Source of the DNA: Periconia sp. R9002
Lineage: Eukaryota > Ascomycota > Dothideomycetes > Pleosporales > Periconiaceae
Assembly (NCBI GenBank): GCA_023627715.1
Contig: JAMAHW010000058.1
Location: 1 to 64,000 of the forward strand
DNA length: 64,000 nt
Direction: 5' to 3'
Position 1 is the first letter of the stretch; each line of letters begins with the position of its first letter. This document shows positions 57,996 through 64,000 of this stretch, piece by piece. The position numbers and the translations under genes are program-made. The notes under the pieces were generated by a model. That model was not told the DNA's origin. It did not search any database and worked only from the letters and a program-made list of their open reading frames with translations.

Positions 57996-58320
57996 TTTAC
58001 TAGTAGCTAATATCGTGTGAGATATACAAGTAAGTGTGCTTACCTGTAGTCAAATATTATATCTTAGTTTGTATCAGAAACAGGACAGTAGATAAAAATA
58101 GTAGTCCTCTCTTTTGATTCTCTGATAGACTATCCCTAACATTCAAACCAGTGTTGATACCGTGACTGATTACACCAATTAATTGCGAAGAAAAAAACAC
58201 TCTTGACTCTTTCCTATTAATCTAATAAGTGGTAACTTCGAACTATGATATAGTCTAATATAAAGTAGTATACTTCTATCTTTTGCATTAGACCTAAATC
58301 TCTCCCCCTATACTACCTTC
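57996..58320. other. AT-rich intergenic region between convergent genes
   Basis: 325 bp, AT-rich, no gene; 3' tails of the ZZ-finger and ankyrin genes. Confidence 0.4.
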
Positions 58321-61300
58321 TTATACTTCCACCGTAGCACTATCCTTCTTGCTAAACAGCTCTAAAATGCATTGAGAGTCGTATACAGCTGCGATATCCA
58401 ACGGTGTCCTCCTATCCGCATCCTCCAACGCAGGGTCCAGCCCCCCACTCAGAAGCGCACGGAACACCTCAGTGTCGTCAAGACGCGCTTGGTGATGCAG
58501 CAGTCCTCTTCCACGCTTATCAGTGACGAATAAATCAGCGCCCGCAGAAACGAAGAATGGAATCATGTCTGAGGTTATGGGACCACGATGCTCATAATAT
58601 CGGGATTTGTATCTATGAGTCTGTATCCCCGCGTTGAATATGGGGGTCTGACCTATGGAATTGCGCGCGTTGATGTCGAGGCCGTGTTCAAGAAGAGTGG
58701 TAAATAGTGAGCGCATGGCGGTCATAGTTGCTGGATCGGGGGTGCAAATGCCATAAGAGAGGATGTGTAGGGCCGTGTTCAGATCTGGGTCGACGGCGTG
58801 CGGATCGGCGCCTGCATTCAACAGAGCCAACGCTGCTGCGGTTTCATGTTGGAGCACCGTATTTCTGATTGCTAGCAGAAATGGTGTTTTGCCGTATGTA
58901 TCCGGCTGATTCAAGAGACTTGGGTGTTTTGTCGCTATCTGGACTAGTGCAGAAGGATTGGGTGTCGTAAATGCTGACTCGTTAGGGCCTATAAACATAT
59001 AATGCAGGATGTTGCGGCCATTGTTGTCCAATGCTAGCGGGTCTGCACCTCTCAAAAGCATGTGGTCCATGAAAGACGGTGAAGATAAAATTGAACTTTT
59101 GGTGTGTGCAACGTCAATGGGAGCATAGATGCCGTGACGGCTGCGGCATGCAGCGTGGAGAGGAGTACGTCCGTCTTGATCTTGATGATTTGGATCAAAT
59201 CCATCTTTTGTGAGAATAGGGTGCACGAGAGACCCCTTTGCGAGAAGTTGGTGTAAAACTGTGACTTCTTCAGGTTCGCTACTAGGCCTCGACAGCATCA
59301 AAGGCATAACGCTGTGATCCAAATTATTTCTCCGTTCCCTTGTGTAAACGGCAAAGGGGTCAGCACCAAACTCGAGGAGAATTTCGAATATTTCAACAAG
59401 TTGTCGTTTGAAGCCCGACTTCTGTTTGTGTTTCCTCGCAATGGTATCCAAAGGATGTATCATTTTCGATGATTGTTCATTGGGGTTTGCTCCGGCCTTA
59501 AGCACAATTTTGATTATGTCAGGGTCGTTCAGTCCTAGAGCAAAATGGAATGCATCGGCGTCGACCGAAATGCCATTCCCTATGTGAAGGTTGCGTCAGC
59601 TTTTCATCTGTGCTTGATTTTCCAGAATATCGATAGGGCGTACCTTCTAGGAGAGCATGTACAGCCTCTTTCCAGAAACATTCTCCACCTCCTTCATAAG
59701 GGTGACGTCCTAGTGCGATACGCAGAGGTGTTTGGCTGTATGTATATTGGCCATTTCTCTGGCTTAAATTGGCGCCCTTCGAAAGTAGATACGGAATAGC
59801 AAGAGCCGCATGCCACCAATATTTCCCTTCTGAAAGAATGTGTAATACAGTGCTCCCTGAAGAACCGACCTGATTGACGCTGACACTGTACTTTTCAATC
59901 AATAATCGCACTACTTCCATGTTCGGTATCTCACGGTCTATCGCTCGGAACAATATGTATGTGCTATTCTCTAAAACAAGAGAGTACAAAGTTAGTAAAT
60001 ATCGAGCAAAAGAGCCGCCTTGGGTAGATAAGATATTGAAACGCCCTTCACAACGGCGGCGCCCTAATCAAATACTAGAGTACGTACGATTTTGGTTTTC
60101 GCTCTCCTCGGCACTCGACCCCTCAAACAAGCTGAGTCCATTGCCGTCACTTAAATCTCGGCGTGAGACCTCGAGCGTCGCAATCTGATCGAGCAGATTT
60201 GTAAAGCCGTTTTTTGCGAATATTTCAAGCGTGGAGTACCCTCCATGGGGCGCTATGAAGTCAACACCCTTGGCGAAAAGAGTTGCAAATGCATCATACT
60301 GTCGGGGTTTGAGTAGATAACGCACCAATTCGCGGTTGGGGTCGTCTTTCACATAGGCGGTATACTCTTCGAAGGCTCGCAATTGAGCTCGTTGTTTGTA
60401 TCTCGCTTCGTGTTCCAGGAATTTCCGTTCTGCCTCAGTAGACAAGGGCCATCTGGTAAACTTTCTCATGACATAATTCCTTTCGTCATCCGTATCGTCT
60501 TCGTTGCCCTCTAGATCTGCAGGCACATGCATTTCCCGCGAATTCTCAAACGTTAGAGATGCCTGTTCGCGCGCCCGAAGGAAAACGGAGTATGTGTATC
60601 CATGGCCCGACTTGGCACAATTTTCTATGCAGAATTTTCGACCAAACCCATTTTTCAATATGTTGTGCGCGGTGTGGACATTTTCCATTAGAATGTGAAC
60701 GATTTCTTCCAGTCTTAGGGTATCTCCATCGGAGTCGAACCCTACGGAGTTGTTAGCGCCCCCTGATATCATTGACCGTGATTCGTGCTCGAAAGACGCG
60801 CAAGCAACAAACAGCATTGGAGAAGTGATGTCAGCTCCAGCATCTGCAAGCATCTTCACAGATTCCAGCCTTCCAGATCGCACTGCATAATAAAGCGGCG
60901 TGTTGCGTTCACTGTCCTGGACGTCAACCACTTCATTTACGGGTACTTTATTATGATGGCGGTGGATATTCTCGAGGAGCAACCCTAAAGCGTTGCATTT
61001 CCGAGAAATGGCGGCAATGTGCAACGGTACCCGTCCTTCGTGATTCGATAGAGTGGAATCAGCACCGGCTTCAAGAAGATGCCTTGTGCCAATATCAGAG
61101 TTTGCGACAGCGACATGCAGAGCAGTATTCCCTTGATAGTCTCTTTGATCGACAGTCTGCAAATTAGACAACATCCAGTCGAGACATGCGCGGAGATATG
61201 GCTGATCTAGCTTTGCCAGGATATGAAGTGCGGTTTTCCCCTCGTAATTGGGTTGGTCTAACCGAAGCCCTAGGGCGAGGATCTTGTTTCCCAGATGGAT

Positions 61301-64000
61301 GTAGTTCTGGCTATCGCGTGGGTTGCAAATTCGTTTCGCCAATTCATGAAGCAGGGTGTTCCCACAGGAATCTAATTTGTGAACATCGAGACCTTGGTCT
61401 ATCAAAAATTGTAATCGATCGGTAGCAGTGCGGAGCTCAGATGAGCCTGTTACAAGATGAAGCAATGTTCTTCCTGCGCGGTCGCGCACTTCGAAATCTG
61501 CGCCTTTCTCTTTCAGGAAAGAGGCACAAGCTGGAGCGCCATCGTACCATGAAGGACTGTTCATCACCCGCCAAATCAGTGTGGTACCACTGCCATCTCT
61601 GTCGTTGACATTTGCTCCTGCATCCACGAGGAAATTTGTTGCCTCGAATGACTGGCGTCCAAGCGGTAAAACCTGGAGTGGGGTTTCGCCTACATGATTT
61701 CTTCCATGTACATCCGCGTTCAAGTTGAGAAGTGCTTGTATAAGGGAAAGATTCGTTACGCCATTCTTCAATGCCAAGTGTAGCGGACCATCCCCATTCT
61801 TGTTGCTGACATTGACATTGGGGTTGTACTCTAAGAGCTTTATAATAGCCTCGGATCTGCGATAGTCATGTCTGCAGCTCCAAAACCAGTGTAACAGGGG
61901 TGTTTCGCCACTCGCTGTATGTATCTGGTTAATATTTGCGTTCCCTTCTTCGATCAACAGGGCCATTGACTCTGTCGAGTCCGTCACATGCAGCGGAGAG
62001 AAGCCATTATTGTCTTCAGCGTTTACATCCGCACTATCGCGCAAAAGCAGCCGAACTAACACCGGATTATTGATGGCTGAATGTAGCATTGTATTGCCGT
62101 CAGATGTGCGTTGATGGATATTAGCTCCTGCCTTAATCAACCGAGAATAAACTTCTTGCACCTCTTCTGGGGAAAGACTTTTCTCTCAATATTGTTGACT
62201 CCTCAGTGACGTACAGAATGCATGCAAGGCTGTATCTCCCTCGGTTTTGTCGTTTCCCTTTTTTTTCGATGTCCATAGACTGATCCCATCGAACTCATTA
62301 CCTTCAGGGTGACATATGACAGCTGCATTTGCCCCAGCCTCGATTAGCACTTTGATCGTGTTTCGATCAGCGAGACGACAAGCTGTGAACAACGCCGTCT
62401 CTCTACGCACTACAGCATTGATATTCACACCTGGATACTGAATAATCCTTTTTACCAATTCTGTCTGGCCTTTCTCCGCACTCCAGCTTAGTGCATGATG
62501 AGCAGTCTCGATGTTTGTTAAGAATGGTAAGAATTCATCTATGGCTTTCAGGTGCCCATAGTGACAGGCATACTGTGTGCGTTTAGTATCGAACTATTTG
62601 AAATAAGTGGCCAAATTGGATGTACTCACCATCAGTGGCGTGTGACCTGTCGAGCGAGGTGCATTACCACATCTTCTTCCAGGGTTTTCTTTCGTCTTTG
62701 GTGTAAGCGGATCCACACCAGCTTCGAGAAGGGCACGAACAACATAATGATGGTTCTTTTCCGCAGCTTTGTGAAGTGGTTTCAGTCCACGCATCTTATC
62801 GGCCACATCTGGATTCGCTCCGGCCAGAACTAGGGTCGTGACAATACCAGCATGACCAGATGCAGCAGCCCACCAAAGCGGCGTTTTGCCGTCTGCATCA
62901 ACAACATCCACCACAGAATTCTGCGAGATGAGAGCTTCAACATAACTGTCAATTCCTAATTTTGCAGCGATATGCAGGGGGGCGAAGTTATTGGCATAGT
63001 AATCTTTATCTGGCCAGCTGAATTTGAGCCTAGATTTGATTTGTGCACAAGTCAGCTATTAGATTGACAATTATAATCATATTTGATTATATGATGTCAT
63101 CTTGGGGTGGGTGTCTAGTCGCCTTCAAGAAATACATACCAGGCTTGCATATATTGATGATTTCCAGTCATCGCATTGACGAGCGCATTCAAGTCGCCTT
63201 GGGGGAAGCCGGCGACAGCAGAACGCTGAGCATGAACATACCAGTTGCCGGCAGCGTAGGAAAGGAAGGGGTATTTGAGGTTTCTTTGCCTTATGATATT
63301 CCGAGCTTTGCTTGGATCCGGAAATCCATGTGCGTAGAGCAGGTTTTCAATCGAAAAGGGGTCACGACTGGGTGGTTGCTTGGGTAGTTCGACACCATCG
63401 AGGCAACCAGATTCCAGGAGATACTTTAGACATACCAAAGCAAGAGAGTTATGAGTTGAACCCACATGCAGAACGGGATAATCTCCGGTACCCTTCGCTC
63501 TTGTCTCGCATTTGAGGTATTCTGTAAAAGAGTGATGAATAACAGAAACAGTTTCGTCTGGTAGGATCTCTAGCAATGGACCGACTGCAGCCCGCACGAG
63601 AGCTTTTGAAGCGTTGAAATCGTCTTGTTCTTCGAGGAGATGGGTCGAATGTACGATTTCAGCTAGCTCTATGAGCCGTAGCGGGCGAGTAGCGTGGGTT
63701 ACCCACTGAAGGATGAGCAATTGAACACTATCAGGTACGCCGGATCTTCGTGCATGTTCATGGAGCAGTTCCGTATACAATTCATGTAGGTCTGCAGGAA
63801 GCGAATCGATGACATCCAAAGCATGAGCGCCAGGTTTGAGGAAAGCATCCATAGCTAATTTGGCGTATAGAAACAGCCGTTTGCACGCCCAGGTATCGCC
63901 TTTTTTATAAGCGCTTTATCATCTGCGGAAATGGCAGTTGAAGCCAATCCGTGCTCCACGTAACTTGAAATGTCCAGGTCGACTTGGTCTTCCACCAGCC
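58321..64000 (-). pseudogene. NACHT/winged-helix ankyrin-repeat STAND protein, 3' part, frame broken twice
   Basis: The gene enters from beyond 64000. Exons: >64000-63140, 63029-62630, 62572-60088, 59970-59644 and 59579-58321. The 5' portion matches the region after a NACHT domain in fungal STAND proteins: FLYAKLAMDAF, SLPADLHELYTELLHEHA, LLILQWVTHATRPLRLIELA, VSVIHHSFTEYL. Then come more than 20 ankyrin repeats (GKTPLWWAAASGHAGIV, GNTMLHSAINNP, GNTALHVAVANSD, GRTPLHAACRSR, RRTPLDIAAVYD). Breaks: (1) an A6 run at 63901-63906, where one base seems missing between ADDKALIKK and TWACKRLFLYAK; (2) an in-frame TGA at 62186-62188. A 48-nt intron 62214-62167 with good GTACGT/CCCCAG borders would skip the TGA, but its junction codon is TAA. 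Such proteins act in heterokaryon incompatibility or innate recognition. Either it is a decayed allele or the A6 run is a sequencing error plus unusual splicing. The N-terminal effector and NACHT core are outside the window. Confidence 0.78.

Noticed and set aside
1..64000. CRISPR arrays, operons and other prokaryotic features
   Set aside because: Spliced genes and protein families show a fungal nuclear genome; no regularly spaced repeats were seen.

Overview
The window is from a filamentous ascomycete (Pezizomycotina). Genes are split by short GT-AG introns of about 45-110 bp. Families are typical of this group: AflR-like Zn2Cys6 regulator, modular NRPS, Tri5/Tri4-type trichothecene enzymes, PTH11-like rhodopsin-fold protein, NACHT-ankyrin STAND protein, GH18 subgroup C chitinase beside a LysM protein. 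AT-rich blocks full of TAG/TAA codons point to past repeat-induced point mutation (RIP). The class is not resolved. I worked out exon borders by hand from splice signals and reading-frame continuity; where the summed exons come to a whole number of codons I say so.

Left end (1-6.2 kb): an AT-rich block, then a divergent pair, a GH18/chitin-binding chitinase (minus) and a multi-LysM secreted protein (plus). Both carry a TAG where the family has Trp (TGG). The chitinase also has a frameshift and stops early at the AT-rich block, so the pair looks silenced.

Centre (6.8-40.5 kb): a large specialised-metabolism region. It holds an ABCC and an ABCB exporter, a two-module NRPS (A-T-C-A-T-C, about 2138 aa), a secreted type-B carboxylesterase, a Tri3-family O-acetyltransferase, an AflR-like regulator, a CYP68-like P450, a CYP58/Tri4-like trichodiene oxygenase, an orphan condensation-domain protein with a degenerate carrier domain, and a Tri5-like trichodiene synthase. 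Tri5 makes trichodiene, Tri4 oxygenates it several times, and Tri3-like and P450 enzymes decorate the core. The NRPS and orphan C domain lie on both sides of these genes, so either two clusters are interleaved or the terpenoid and peptide routes meet. Tri6, Tri10, Tri12 and Tri101 homologues are not visible here.

Around 36.3-36.65 kb a short tRNA-like element with an A-rich tail is flanked by a perfect 14-bp direct repeat, a good SINE candidate.

Right part (40.6-64 kb): a rhodopsin-like 7TM protein, a kinase pseudogene riddled with TAG codons, a PAN/Apple-like membrane protein, a GH72 glucanosyltransferase with a transmembrane tail, a zinc-binding multi-pass membrane protein, a class 3 lipase, a ZZ-finger protein, and the 3' part of a NACHT-ankyrin gene that leaves the window and carries two reading-frame breaks.
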